Positions 18,471-26,065 of a stretch of DNA of 62,038 bases are shown here, piece by piece. The translations under genes and the position numbers were made by a program. The DNA comes from Thalassovita gelatinovora (GTDB taxonomy: Bacteria > Pseudomonadota > Alphaproteobacteria > Rhodobacterales > Rhodobacteraceae), in NCBI RefSeq assembly GCF_001458355.1, contig NZ_CYSA01000024.1:1-62038 (forward strand). The letters run 5' to 3'. The notes beneath the pieces are model-generated. The model searched no databases. It had not been told where the DNA came from and saw only the letters and a list, made by a program, of their open reading frames with translations. Each line of letters starts with the position of its first letter. Within the stretch, counting starts at the first letter, position 1.

Positions 18471-20161
18471 ACCTTGACGTTGTCGCGCGGTTGTACCGAA
18501 ACGGTGCCTTGTTTGCGGATATGATTTTCCACCACATCCCAAATCTGCGGACCTTCGGTGCCTTCGTTTACGCTGGCCCAACCGGCAACCATATAGGTCT
18601 TCGCCGGATCGATCTTTTCGCCGGTCTTGAGCAGCGTCATATTGCTGATCCGTTCACCCTGCGGTTTGGTGACGTCGATTTCGTAGCCCATGCCACCGAT
18701 CCGAACCATGTCGCCGCCCTGTTGGTAATAGGGATCTGAGTTGAACAGGTTGTCGGCCACGTCTTCGAGGATGACATTGATGAATTCACCCGTCATTTCA
18801 GACCGATAAGCCTGACCATAGGTCATCGAAGTGACGTTCCAGATATCTTCGCGGGTGATGTCCTGTCCGGGCAGGATCGACGGCCCCCAACGAACTCCGG
18901 GCGACATCGCGATATCGGCATCGCGTTCACTGATCAGTGCATCGCAGATCAGATCGTCCCAAGTGCCGTTGAAGTTACCGCGACGATACAGCAGGCTGCT
19001 ATCGTCAGTGCGGCCAATCACTTCGCTCATCTGGTCCAGATGCGGCGCTCGCTGCTCATCGATGACCTTGGTCACCGCAGCGTCCGGTTCGATCACGTCG
19101 CTGAAGATCGGGATCAATTTGTGCCGGAAGCCCATCATCCGGCCATCGCGGACATCCAGATCGATTCGCGACACGAATTTACCGTTCGACCCCGAGGCGA
19201 TGATGATGGTGTCACCCGCCACAACCGGTTCCGGTATCGCGTCATGGGTATGACCCGACAGGATCACGTCAATGCCCTTGACCCGGCTGGCCATCTTTTT
19301 GTCCACGTCAAAGCCGTTATGGCTCAGCAGGACGACAAGTTCTGCGCCTGCGGCCTTCACTTCGTCGACCACTTCCTGCATCCGTTCGTCGCGGATACCA
19401 AAGCTGTATTCGGGGAACATCCAACGCGGGTTAGCGATCGGCATATAGGGGAAGGCCTGACCGATTACGGCGATTTTCACGCCACCGCGTTCGAACATCT
19501 TGTAGGGGGCGAAATCTTCGGCCGGTTCGTCCCATTCGGAATCAAAGATGTTGGCACCCAGTGCCGCAAAAGGCAGATCCTGCACGATTTCGCGGACCCG
19601 GTCACCGCCCAAGGTGAATTCCCAATGGAATGTCATCGCATCGGGTTTCAGCATGTTCATCACGTTGACCATGTCCTGGCCTTCGGTGTGGTAGCAGGTA
19701 TAGGATCCGTGCCATGTATCACCGCCATCCAGCAACAGCGCATCGGGCCGTTCGGCGCGGATCGAGTTGATGACGGTCGACACCCGGTCCAGACCACCAA
19801 CCTTGCCATAGCCTTGTGCCAGCGCGGTAAAATCTTCGTAAGTCAGCGCATAAGCCGAAGGCGAACCGTCGGCGATGCCATACATCTTGCGGAAATCGGC
19901 TCCGGTGACATGCGGCACCTGACCAAACGCGGCACCAACGCCGAGATTGATTTCAGGTTCGCGGAAATAGATCGGTTTGAGCTGCGCGTGGATGTCGGTG
20001 ATATGGATCAGCGACACGTTGCCGAAGGTATCGAATTGCAGCAGCTGATCCTGTGTCAGTTTCTGCTGTGCGGCCAGGCGCGCCCAGTTGCCAAATCCCG
20101 ATGCGCCAAGCATCGCGGAGGCAGCCATAGATACCTGCAAAAAATCGCGGCGAGAGATCAT
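18458..20161 (-). CDS. soxB: Thiosulfohydrolase SoxB
   Basis: The 567-residue product starts with a Tat signal (MISRRDFLQVSMAASAMLGA). It has the 5'-nucleotidase-like metallophosphoesterase motifs: HITDIHAQL (D56, H58), LLLDGGDTWHGSYT (near 170), VLLSHNGFDVD and ILSGHTHD, which hold the two Mn ions. It hydrolyses the sulfate group from SoxY-S-thiosulfonate in the periplasm. Length matches Paracoccus SoxB. It lies between soxA and soxC, with intercistronic hairpins on both sides. SoxB is the usual marker gene for this pathway. Confidence 0.97.
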   Translation of the reverse strand: MISRRDFLQVSMAASAMLGASGFGNWARLAAQQKLTQDQLLQFDTFGNVSLIHITDIHAQLKPIYFREPEINLGVGAAFGQVPHVTGADFRKMYGIADGSPSAYALTYEDFTALAQGYGKVGGLDRVSTVINSIRAERPDALLLDGGDTWHGSYTCYHTEGQDMVNVMNMLKPDAMTFHWEFTLGGDRVREIVQDLPFAALGANIFDSEWDEPAEDFAPYKMFERGGVKIAVIGQAFPYMPIANPRWMFPEYSFGIRDERMQEVVDEVKAAGAELVVLLSHNGFDVDKKMASRVKGIDVILSGHTHDAIPEPVVAGDTIIIASGSNGKFVSRIDLDVRDGRMMGFRHKLIPIFSDVIEPDAAVTKVIDEQRAPHLDQMSEVIGRTDDSSLLYRRGNFNGTWDDLICDALISERDADIAMSPGVRWGPSILPGQDITREDIWNVTSMTYGQAYRSEMTGEFINVILEDVADNLFNSDPYYQQGGDMVRIGGMGYEIDVTKPQGERISNMTLLKTGEKIDPAKTYMVAGWASVNEGTEGPQIWDVVENHIRKQGTVSVQPRDNVKVVGA

Positions 20162-20266
20162 TTCTCAAAGCTCCAAATGGTTAGAGTGGTCCAGCCCCTA
20201 GCCTGACGGATAGAGGTCAGGCCGGTTTGGCCTAGATTTCAACCTGTTGAGAATTATTATGGTTGT

Positions 20267-20293
20267 CCGAGGGCACCGTAAAAGCGCCCTCGG
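20267..20293 (-). other. Intercistronic hairpin between soxA and soxB
   Basis: Arms CCGAGGGC (20267-20274) and GCCCTCGG (20286-20293), loop of 11 bases, starting 9 bases after the soxA stop. There is no T-tract on the minus strand. Probably an mRNA-stability or partial-termination element. Confidence 0.55.
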
Positions 20294-20302
20294 AAGGTGT
20301 TT

Positions 20303-21157
20303 TTAGTTACGCACAGACGGCCCTTCGACCGACAACCCATTGCCGCGCGAAGCGACATAGAGTTCCAGCGCCAGGAATTCGTTGCTGCCGGGACTGTAAG
20401 TTTCGGCACGGGTGTCGCGGACGCACCCTTTGAAACGACCCTGCGGGGTGGTCAGCTTGGTATCCTTGAGACGATACACCGGGAACCCGTTGATATGACC
20501 TTGGCTCAGGTGGTCGGCGCGAATCATGTTGCCATAGTTTTCTTCGTGGCAGCTTGCGCAGGACAGATCCAACTGACCGGTGCGGGTGTAGTACAATTCC
20601 TTGCCTTGTTCCCACATCGCCTGGGCCGGGCCGTCGATCGCCACGTTCACGGGCATGCCGCGCGACACCGAAGTGACCAGCGCTTCCATGTTCTTGGCGT
20701 CACCGGCGTCATATTTCCACGCTTCCGCGCCCATCCGGTTGGTCCGGCAATCGTTGAACTGCATCTGAAGGTTGCGAACCTCTCCGGCGGCTTCGTTCCA
20801 TTTCGGGTAGACCGCCTTGACGCCCTTCATGCTTTCCTGGACATCACCGTGGCAGGACGCGCAGGATTTGCCTTCGCTGCCGTCAACGGTTTCCCAAACG
20901 TCCATAGCGGCTTCGACGCCCAGCATGCCGGGGTTGTCGAAATCATCCATTTCCATTGCCTGGGTGCCGTCATCGCGGAAATGCCAGCCGGAAATGATTT
21001 CGTCCAACGCATCCGAAAGATGCGCCGGCGCCGCGGTCTTGGTAACGATTTCAATTTCGCCGTTGATGACAAGGGTGTCATCGTCCGCGTCCGCCATACC
21101 CAATGTCGGAACCGACAGGGCCAGGGCGGCAATTGCGCTCATTGGCTTGAATTTCAT
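20303..21157 (-). CDS. soxA: L-cysteine S-thiosulfotransferase, dihaem subunit SoxA
   Basis: The 284-residue product has a Sec signal (about 1-22) and two haem-c motifs, CASCHG (C99-H103) and CASCHE (C200-H204), so it is the dihaem type of SoxA. The active-site cysteine is probably C245 in KGCVRDTRAETYSPGS, which carries a persulfide and ligates haem. With SoxX it joins thiosulfate oxidatively to the SoxY cysteine. GGAGGAAG precedes the start. A 12-bp hairpin lies in the gap from soxZ, about 21 bases before the ATG. Confidence 0.95.
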   Translation of the reverse strand: MKFKPMSAIAALALSVPTLGMADADDDTLVINGEIEIVTKTAAPAHLSDALDEIISGWHFRDDGTQAMEMDDFDNPGMLGVEAAMDVWETVDGSEGKSCASCHGDVQESMKGVKAVYPKWNEAAGEVRNLQMQFNDCRTNRMGAEAWKYDAGDAKNMEALVTSVSRGMPVNVAIDGPAQAMWEQGKELYYTRTGQLDLSCASCHEENYGNMIRADHLSQGHINGFPVYRLKDTKLTTPQGRFKGCVRDTRAETYSPGSNEFLALELYVASRGNGLSVEGPSVRN

Positions 21158-21178
21158 CTAGCTTCCTCCCTGAAAGCG

Positions 21179-21204
21179 GCCTTGTTCCCGGTCGGGAACA
21201 AGGC
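21179..21204 (-). other. Strong intercistronic hairpin between soxZ and soxA
   Basis: Perfect 12-bp arms GCCTTGTTCCCG (21179-21190) and CGGGAACAAGGC (21193-21204) with a 2-base centre. It starts 10 bases after the soxZ stop and lies 21 bases before the soxA start. There is no T-run, so protection of the upstream soxXYZ mRNA from exonucleases is the most likely role. Confidence 0.65.
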
Positions 21205-21214
21205 GCTCTGATTA

Positions 21215-21544
21215 TTAAGCGATCGCGACGGTTTTGTTTTCTTCGTAAACCGATCCATCGTCGTCGTACCAAGTGAATTTGAAATCACCTGCTTCGGGCA
21301 CAACGGCTTCGAATTCGAAATACGGGTTGGTCGAAATCGCCGGTTCCATCGTTACGTCAATCACGGACTTACCGTTGAATTCGCACGTGAACCGATTAAT
21401 GATCGAACGCGGAATGACCGAGCCATCCTTGTTCTTGCGCTGACCTGATTCCATGTTGTGGCTGATCAGGGTCTTGAGCGTAACGGTTTCACCAGCAGCC
21501 GCCTTTTTGGGGGCTTTGACGCGGGGTTTAACACCTTCTGCCAT
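21215..21544 (-). CDS. soxZ: Thiosulfate oxidation carrier complex protein SoxZ
   Basis: The 109-residue product matches SoxZ: MAEGVKPRVKAP at the N-terminus, LISHNMESGQRKNKDG, then the beta-sandwich segment VIDVTMEPAISTNPYFEFEA and FTWYDDDGSVYEE at the end. SoxZ has no signal peptide and is exported bound to SoxY by the Tat route. It forms the SoxYZ carrier on which all pathway intermediates are held. It follows soxY by 21 bases in the conserved order. Confidence 0.96.
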   Translation of the reverse strand: MAEGVKPRVKAPKKAAAGETVTLKTLISHNMESGQRKNKDGSVIPRSIINRFTCEFNGKSVIDVTMEPAISTNPYFEFEAVVPEAGDFKFTWYDDDGSVYEENKTVAIA

Positions 21545-21565
21545 TTTTTATCTCCTGTATCCTGA

Positions 21566-21988
21566 TTAACCGCCGCAGCCGCCGATGGTGACCTTGACGG
21601 TCTGGGCTGCCTTGGCAAAGGAACCATCCGCCAGCTTGGCGATGGCAACGACGTCTTGCGTGCCCGCCAGACGGATACGAGTCGATGCCGACTGCGATCC
21701 GGCCAGTTCGCCGAAGTTGAAGGTGGCCACACCCGGGGTCGGGTTACCGGTTGCCAGCAACAAAACCGCCGAAGCACCGGGCGCATCAACCGCGACCGGC
21801 ACGGTATTACCGTTTTCGGCGATTTCCGGAGCGGTCAGAGTGACCCCGCCTTCACCGATATCAGCACCGCCGGTGAAGGCGGCAATTGCGTCATCCGCAG
21901 CCGCATTCAGCCGGAAAGGCAGAACGGTCAGAGCCGCCGCCCCCAGCCCAAGCGCCAGCGTATCGCGTCTTGAGAATTCCATACTCAT
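21566..21988 (-). CDS. soxY: Thiosulfate oxidation carrier protein SoxY
   Basis: The 140-residue product has a Tat signal (FSRRDTLALGLGAAALTVLP) and ends in VTIGGCGG, the swinging-arm GGCGG tail whose cysteine (C138) carries the covalent sulfur intermediates. The body is an Ig-like fold, with ENGNTVPVAVDAPG and RIRLAGTQDVVAIAKLADG. It is followed by soxZ. The intact tail shows the pathway should be functional. Confidence 0.97.
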   Translation of the reverse strand: MSMEFSRRDTLALGLGAAALTVLPFRLNAAADDAIAAFTGGADIGEGGVTLTAPEIAENGNTVPVAVDAPGASAVLLLATGNPTPGVATFNFGELAGSQSASTRIRLAGTQDVVAIAKLADGSFAKAAQTVKVTIGGCGG

Positions 21989-22011
21989 CTCCTTACTTCA
22001 GGCCCGTCAGG

Positions 22012-22485
22012 TCACTCTTTCAGAGTGCCCAGAAACGCGACCACATCTTCAATTTGCTGGGCCGACAACAGCGGGTCCAACGGACCTTCTGCGGCCTTGC
22101 CAGTATAAGCGTTACCCGGACGGGTGTAGCCATCGACCTTGAAATAGGCAGGCATGACCGTGCCTTCATAGGTCATCTTGGCATTCACCAGGATGCCGCG
22201 CAGCTGGGTTGCATCCCAGCGATCCGCGACGCCGTCCAGAATCGGGCCTACATTGCCGTGAAACGGCGCATCGGCCAGAGCGGTGATTTCGTGGCAGGCA
22301 ACGCAGTTCCCGATCGATTTGGCTTTCATGATATTGGCGCCCTCTTCAGGGTTGCCAGCAACGCCGGTAAGCGATGCTTCTACGCCGCCATCTTCATTGA
22401 AAACCACATCGGCATAAGAGACTGGATTGGCGAATGCCGCCCCAGCAGCCAGCGTTGCCGCCAGTGTCAGTGTTAAAAGCCTCAT
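22012..22485 (-). CDS. soxX: Thiosulfate oxidation monohaem cytochrome SoxX
   Basis: The 157-residue product has a Sec signal (MRLLTLTLAATLAAGAAFA) and one haem-c site CVACHE (C61-H65). A Met in GTVMPAYFKVD is the probable distal ligand. SoxX partners SoxA and passes the electrons on to cytochrome c. GGGAGGAAAC precedes the start. The gene heads the soxXYZABCD set, and its upstream gap contains an operator-like palindrome overlapping a sigma-70-like promoter. Confidence 0.95.
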   Translation of the reverse strand: MRLLTLTLAATLAAGAAFANPVSYADVVFNEDGGVEASLTGVAGNPEEGANIMKAKSIGNCVACHEITALADAPFHGNVGPILDGVADRWDATQLRGILVNAKMTYEGTVMPAYFKVDGYTRPGNAYTGKAAEGPLDPLLSAQQIEDVVAFLGTLKE

Positions 22486-22536
22486 GTTTCCTCCCTTGGC
22501 TACCAGATCTTTGACTGAGATAGCTCTGTGTACCGT

Positions 22537-22566
22537 AGTCTACGCTCCGCCCTAACGCAACATCAA
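22537..22566 (-). promoter_or_regulatory. Probable sigma-70-type promoter of soxX
   Basis: On the minus strand, -35 TTGATG (22566-22561), 18-base spacer and -10 TAGACT (22542-22537). The -35 shares two bases with the SoxR operator candidate at 22565-22584. The expected start lies about 40 bases before the soxX ATG. Confidence 0.5.
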
Positions 22567-22584
22567 ATTCATGATTTTGAATTT
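22565..22584. promoter_or_regulatory. Probable SoxR operator in the soxW-soxX gap
   Basis: Perfect 7-bp arms AAATTCA (22565-22571) and TGAATTT (22578-22584) with a 6-base spacer. It matches the site upstream of soxC in both arms and spacing. SoxR of Paracoccus pantotrophus is known to bind the soxW-soxX intergenic region, which supports the assignment. Confidence 0.72.
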
Positions 22585-22623
22585 ACCAATGTGTTTCGCG
22601 CGGAGGGCCTATACGAAAGAATA

Positions 22624-23178
22624 TTACTGGGAAAGTCTGCGCTGCAGATACTTCTGAAAAGGTTCATCACTATCGTATCCCTTTTCTTTCACCCAGTGCA
22701 GCATGGCCAGGGTTGTGCCCTTGCCAAACGCCCCGGGAACTACAGAAACAGCCGCTTGCTGAGCCGTCAACCCTTCTGCAACTTCCTCTGGAAAGAACAT
22801 CATCGTCGGGGTAAACATCAGCCCCCATTTCCGCACCATTTCCTTTTCCGTCAGAGTATCGCCATCGAAATCCGTCACTTCGACATCCCCGAACATGTTC
22901 AGCTGAACCACAAAATAATTGTCAGTGATGAACGAATCGATAGCGGCGTCGGGAAAGACTTCTTCGTGCATCTTCTTGCAATAGATGCAGCCGCGTTGTT
23001 CGATGATGATAACGAAGCGCTTGCCTTCGGCATTGGCTTCACTCAGGTCTTCGCGCAGATCTTTGAAAGTGTCGCGCATCCAATGCGTCTTGTGCAGTCC
23101 GTCATCGCCCATTTCGGCCGCCCAGACCGGCAAAGCGAAGATGATCGCCGCAACACATGCTGTCAGAAAACGTTTCAT
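22624..23178 (-). CDS. soxW: Thioredoxin SoxW
   Basis: The 184-residue product has a Sec signal (MKRFLTACVAAIIFALPVWA) and a thioredoxin fold with CIYC (C64, C67) in EQRGCIYCKKM and the cis-Pro loop MFTPTMMFF. It is a periplasmic thioredoxin, kept reduced by the membrane protein SoxV encoded just upstream, and should keep SoxY or other Sox thiols reduced. It is paralogous to the Tat-exported protein at 15329-15949. The gap of 138 bases to soxX holds the operator and promoter noted separately. Confidence 0.92.
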   Translation of the reverse strand: MKRFLTACVAAIIFALPVWAAEMGDDGLHKTHWMRDTFKDLREDLSEANAEGKRFVIIIEQRGCIYCKKMHEEVFPDAAIDSFITDNYFVVQLNMFGDVEVTDFDGDTLTEKEMVRKWGLMFTPTMMFFPEEVAEGLTAQQAAVSVVPGAFGKGTTLAMLHWVKEKGYDSDEPFQKYLQRRLSQ

Positions 23179-23195
23179 TTCTCTTCCTCCCTAAA

Positions 23196-23933
23196 TCATC
23201 CAACCGTCTGGAATGACGGCATCCAGCGGATCATCAGATCTGCAATCAGGTTTACGCCATTTGTCGCGATCAGGATTGCAAACACAATCAGCATCACGCC
23301 CATGACTTTTTCGACATAACCCAGATATTTGCGATTGCGCTGCATCCAGCCCAGGAACGGGCGTGCAAACAGGGCCGCGATCACGAATGGCGCCGTCATC
23401 GACAATCCATAGACCAGCAGCAAAAGCCCGCCGCGCCAGATATCGCCCATGCCGCTGGCCACCATGAGAATCGATGCCAGGGCCGGCCCGACACACGGCG
23501 TCCAGCCAAACCCGAAGGCCAACCCCATGACATAAGCGCCAACCACCGAGGTCGGTTCGGCTTTGCTTTCGATCCGCGCTTCCCGGTAAAGAAAGCCGAT
23601 CTTGACGACCCCGAGGAAATGCAGGCCAAACACAAACAACACGGCAGCGGCAATATAGCTGAGCGGCTGTTTCCACTGAACAAACGCCTGCCCCAATGCG
23701 GTCGCGCCCATACCCAGCAAAACAAAGATCGTGCTGACGCCAAGCGCAAAGAAAATAGACGACAAAATCAGACGTCGCTGCGCCCCGGGGGCAATCGCCC
23801 CGTCGCTGCGCAATTCAGACATTGATATCCCGGCCATGTAGCATAGGTAGAACGGGACCATCGGCAGGATACAGGGCGTAAAGAAACTCAACAGCCCCGC
23901 CAGCGCCGCGCCGGCAAAGGTAATATCCAGCAT
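23196..23933 (-). CDS. soxV: CcdA/DsbD-type thiol:disulfide transporter SoxV
   Basis: The 245-residue product is a CcdA-family protein with six predicted transmembrane helices. Each of the two repeats carries a cysteine-proline signature: FFTPCILPMVPFYLCYMAG near residue 20 and FGWTPCVGPALASI near 135-140. It carries electrons from cytoplasmic thioredoxin across the inner membrane to SoxW. It is the first gene of the minus-strand sox operon, divergent from soxS and soxR over a short AT-rich gap, and is coupled to soxW by 17 bases. Confidence 0.95.
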   Translation of the reverse strand: MLDITFAGAALAGLLSFFTPCILPMVPFYLCYMAGISMSELRSDGAIAPGAQRRLILSSIFFALGVSTIFVLLGMGATALGQAFVQWKQPLSYIAAAVLFVFGLHFLGVVKIGFLYREARIESKAEPTSVVGAYVMGLAFGFGWTPCVGPALASILMVASGMGDIWRGGLLLLVYGLSMTAPFVIAALFARPFLGWMQRNRKYLGYVEKVMGVMLIVFAILIATNGVNLIADLMIRWMPSFQTVG

Positions 23934-23951
23934 TACCGCAATTCCTTGATT

Positions 23952-23976
23952 AATTCACATATTCATATTATGTTAT
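23952..23976. promoter_or_regulatory. AT-rich divergent soxV/soxS control region with degenerate operator half-sites
   Basis: The gap between soxV and soxS is very AT-rich. It contains AATTCA at 23952-23957 and ATTCA at 23961-23965, half-sites like those of the palindromes upstream of soxX and soxC, plus ACATA-N7-TATGT at 23957-23973. No full AAATTCA-N6-TGAATTT copy is present. SoxR of Paracoccus also binds between soxS and soxV, so a weaker site is plausible. Confidence 0.45.
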
Positions 23977-24007
23977 GGAAAACATGTCCGTCAATCCAGA
24001 GTTTGTC

Positions 24008-24376
24008 ATGCAGCGTATTTTCCGGATCTTCGCCCCGCTTGTATTCATCGCGTTGCCTGTCTTGGCACAAGCGGTGGAATTGGTCATGGTCGAACGTCAG
24101 GGATGCCATTACTGCATAGAATGGAAGGCCGATCTTGGACCGATCTACCCCAATACAGCAGCGGGCCAATACGCCCCTTTGCGGGTCATTGATATCGCCG
24201 AAGACGTTCCCGCCGACCTGAATTTCGCACGCAAAGTTGTCTTCACGCCGACCTTCATTCTGGTGGAGGAAGGACGCGAGATCGGCCGGATCGAAGGTTA
24301 TCCGGGGGAAGACTTCTTCTGGGGGCTGCTTGAGATGATGCTGAAATCCAAGACAGATTTCGGCGGAGGGAGCTGA
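24008..24376 (+). CDS. soxS: Periplasmic thioredoxin SoxS
   Basis: The 122-residue product from the ATG at 24008 has a Sec signal (MQRIFRIFAPLVFIALPVLA) and a thioredoxin-like active site CHYC (C33, C36) in VERQGCHYCIEWK, then a cis-Pro loop VVFTPTFILVEEG. In-frame ATGs at 23975 and 23984 also exist; the internal start is chosen because it puts the signal peptide at the N-terminus, though the ribosome binding site is weak for all three. In Paracoccus SoxS reactivates SoxYZ. It is transcribed together with soxR and soxT, divergently from soxV. Confidence 0.88.
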   Translation: MQRIFRIFAPLVFIALPVLAQAVELVMVERQGCHYCIEWKADLGPIYPNTAAGQYAPLRVIDIAEDVPADLNFARKVVFTPTFILVEEGREIGRIEGYPGEDFFWGLLEMMLKSKTDFGGGS

Positions 24377-24474
24377 AAATGCCGCGGAAACGCGGCGTCG
24401 GGCTGGACGATGGTCCGCATATTGGGCTAAACGACCCAAACCTTAACGCGGAAAATACCTGTAAGAGGTGTTGT

Positions 24475-24816
24475 ATGGGACTACCAGTGTTCGACGACAG
24501 CATCACCGATGACGAAATGGACCTGATGGTGGACAATGCCACCACCGCGTCCAATTTCCTGAAGGCTGTCAGCCACGAAGGTCGGCTGTTGATCCTGTGC
24601 CACTTGGTTACCGGCGAAAAATCCGTCACCGAACTGGAAGATCTTTTATCGGCGCGGCAGGCTGCGGTATCACAGCAATTGTCGCGCTTGCGTCTGGAAG
24701 GGTTGGTCGTTCCCAGACGCGACGGCAAGGCGATCTATTATCGTTTGGCCGATGACCGCCCTCGGCGTATACTTGAACTGGTTTACGAGCTGTTCTGCGC
24801 CGACGACAAAGGCTGA
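24475..24816 (+). CDS. soxR: ArsR-family repressor SoxR
   Basis: The 113-residue product is a winged-helix ArsR/SmtB-type regulator: NFLKAVSHEGRLLILCHLVTG, then the recognition region LLSARQAAVSQQLSRLRLEGLV and the wing RRDGKAIYYRLAD. The cysteine in ILCHL is the position used for thiol sensing in SoxR and BigR homologues; a second Cys is near the C-terminus (FCADDKG). AAGAGGTG upstream supports the ATG at 24475; an in-frame ATG at 24379 would add 32 residues. It should repress the sox genes in the absence of reduced sulfur. Confidence 0.9.
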   Translation: MGLPVFDDSITDDEMDLMVDNATTASNFLKAVSHEGRLLILCHLVTGEKSVTELEDLLSARQAAVSQQLSRLRLEGLVVPRRDGKAIYYRLADDRPRRILELVYELFCADDKG

Positions 24817-24853
24817 ACGGCAACCGCGCGGCCAGGTCTGGGAGGTTCCGGCA

Positions 24854-25912
24854 ATGCTTGATATTCTCGGTGAAGAAATAGCCATAGCCTTGGTTGGTCT
24901 GGCGGGGGGTGTCCTGCTTGGTCTGGCGGCGCGTCTGGGGCGGTTTTGCACCATGGGTGCGATCGAAGACCTTTTATATGGCGGGTCCGACCGGCGCATG
25001 CGGATGTGGATTCTTGCCATCGGCGTAGCGGTGCTGGGCGGTTTTGGATTATCCTCGGCCGGGCTGTTGCAGACCGAAACATCCTACTACCTGTCGATCC
25101 GCTGGATGCCGGTCGCTTCGATCCTTGGCGGGTTGATGTTCGGCTATGGCATGGCGCTGGCGGGCAATTGTGGCTACGGGTCCATCGCGCGGCTGGGGGG
25201 CGGCGATCTGCGCGCCTTCGTTATCGTGGTGGTGATGGGCGTCAGCGCCTATATCTTCCTGTCCGGGCCGCTGGCAGGATTGCGGGTCATGTTGTTCCCG
25301 CAAAACGCCGTGGTCAATGACATACCGCCCGGTCTGGCCCATCTGATCGGACAGTGGACCGGGTTTTCGGTGAATGCCGTCGGGATGACGATCGGTGGGC
25401 TTATCGTGCTGGCTGTTCTGGCCAAGAAAGAATTTCTAACCGATGCAAAGGCGGTTTTCTGGGCAACGGTCGTGGGCGTTGCCATCACCACCGGGTGGGC
25501 CGGCAGTTATTGGGTGGCCACCCAAGGCTTCGAAGACATCCCGGTTGTATCGCACAGCTTTTCCGCCCCGGTGGGGGAAAGCCTGCTGTATCTGATGACC
25601 GCTTCGGCGCGGGCACCGTCCTTTGCGGTCGGTTCCGTGGCGGGCGTGGCGCTTGGTGCCTTTATCGGATCGCTGTTCAAGGGGCATTTCCGCTGGGAAG
25701 CCTGTGAAGACCCGCGCGAATTGCGCCGTCAGATCACCGGGGCCGCGCTGATGGGGGCCGGTGCGGTGCTGGCGCTTGGCTGTACCATAGGACAGGGATT
25801 GTCGGCGTTTTCGATGCTGGCCTTTTCCGCGCCGGTCACTTTTCTGGCGATTTTTGCCGGGGCGGCGTTTGGACTGCGCCAGCTGATCGAAGGGTTTCAG
25901 CCAGCCGAATAA
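24854..25912 (+). CDS. soxT: YeeE/YedE-family sulfur compound transporter SoxT
   Basis: The 352-residue product is an integral membrane protein of the YeeE/YedE (sulfur transport) family with about nine to ten hydrophobic helices. Two repeat signatures carry cysteines thought to handle thiosulfate: GMALAGNCGYGSIARLGGG near residue 105 and GAGAVLALGCTIGQGLSAFS near 305. GGGAGGTT precedes the ATG at 24854. It follows soxR by 37 bases in the soxS-soxR-soxT unit. In related clusters SoxT is proposed to transport a sulfur compound or signal for SoxR; direction is not certain. Confidence 0.88.
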   Translation: MLDILGEEIAIALVGLAGGVLLGLAARLGRFCTMGAIEDLLYGGSDRRMRMWILAIGVAVLGGFGLSSAGLLQTETSYYLSIRWMPVASILGGLMFGYGMALAGNCGYGSIARLGGGDLRAFVIVVVMGVSAYIFLSGPLAGLRVMLFPQNAVVNDIPPGLAHLIGQWTGFSVNAVGMTIGGLIVLAVLAKKEFLTDAKAVFWATVVGVAITTGWAGSYWVATQGFEDIPVVSHSFSAPVGESLLYLMTASARAPSFAVGSVAGVALGAFIGSLFKGHFRWEACEDPRELRRQITGAALMGAGAVLALGCTIGQGLSAFSMLAFSAPVTFLAIFAGAAFGLRQLIEGFQPAE

Positions 25913-26065
25913 CGGTCGTGGCCGGAGTATTTTTACCAAGATGAAACGGATTGATCCCCCGGCATCCGGGAAACCGGTTATTTGGCACGGGTCCGAATTT
26001 GCGCCCAGGAATAGTTTTTATTTCGCCTTCTTTTTTGGCATATTTTATGCTGAAATGATCGCATC

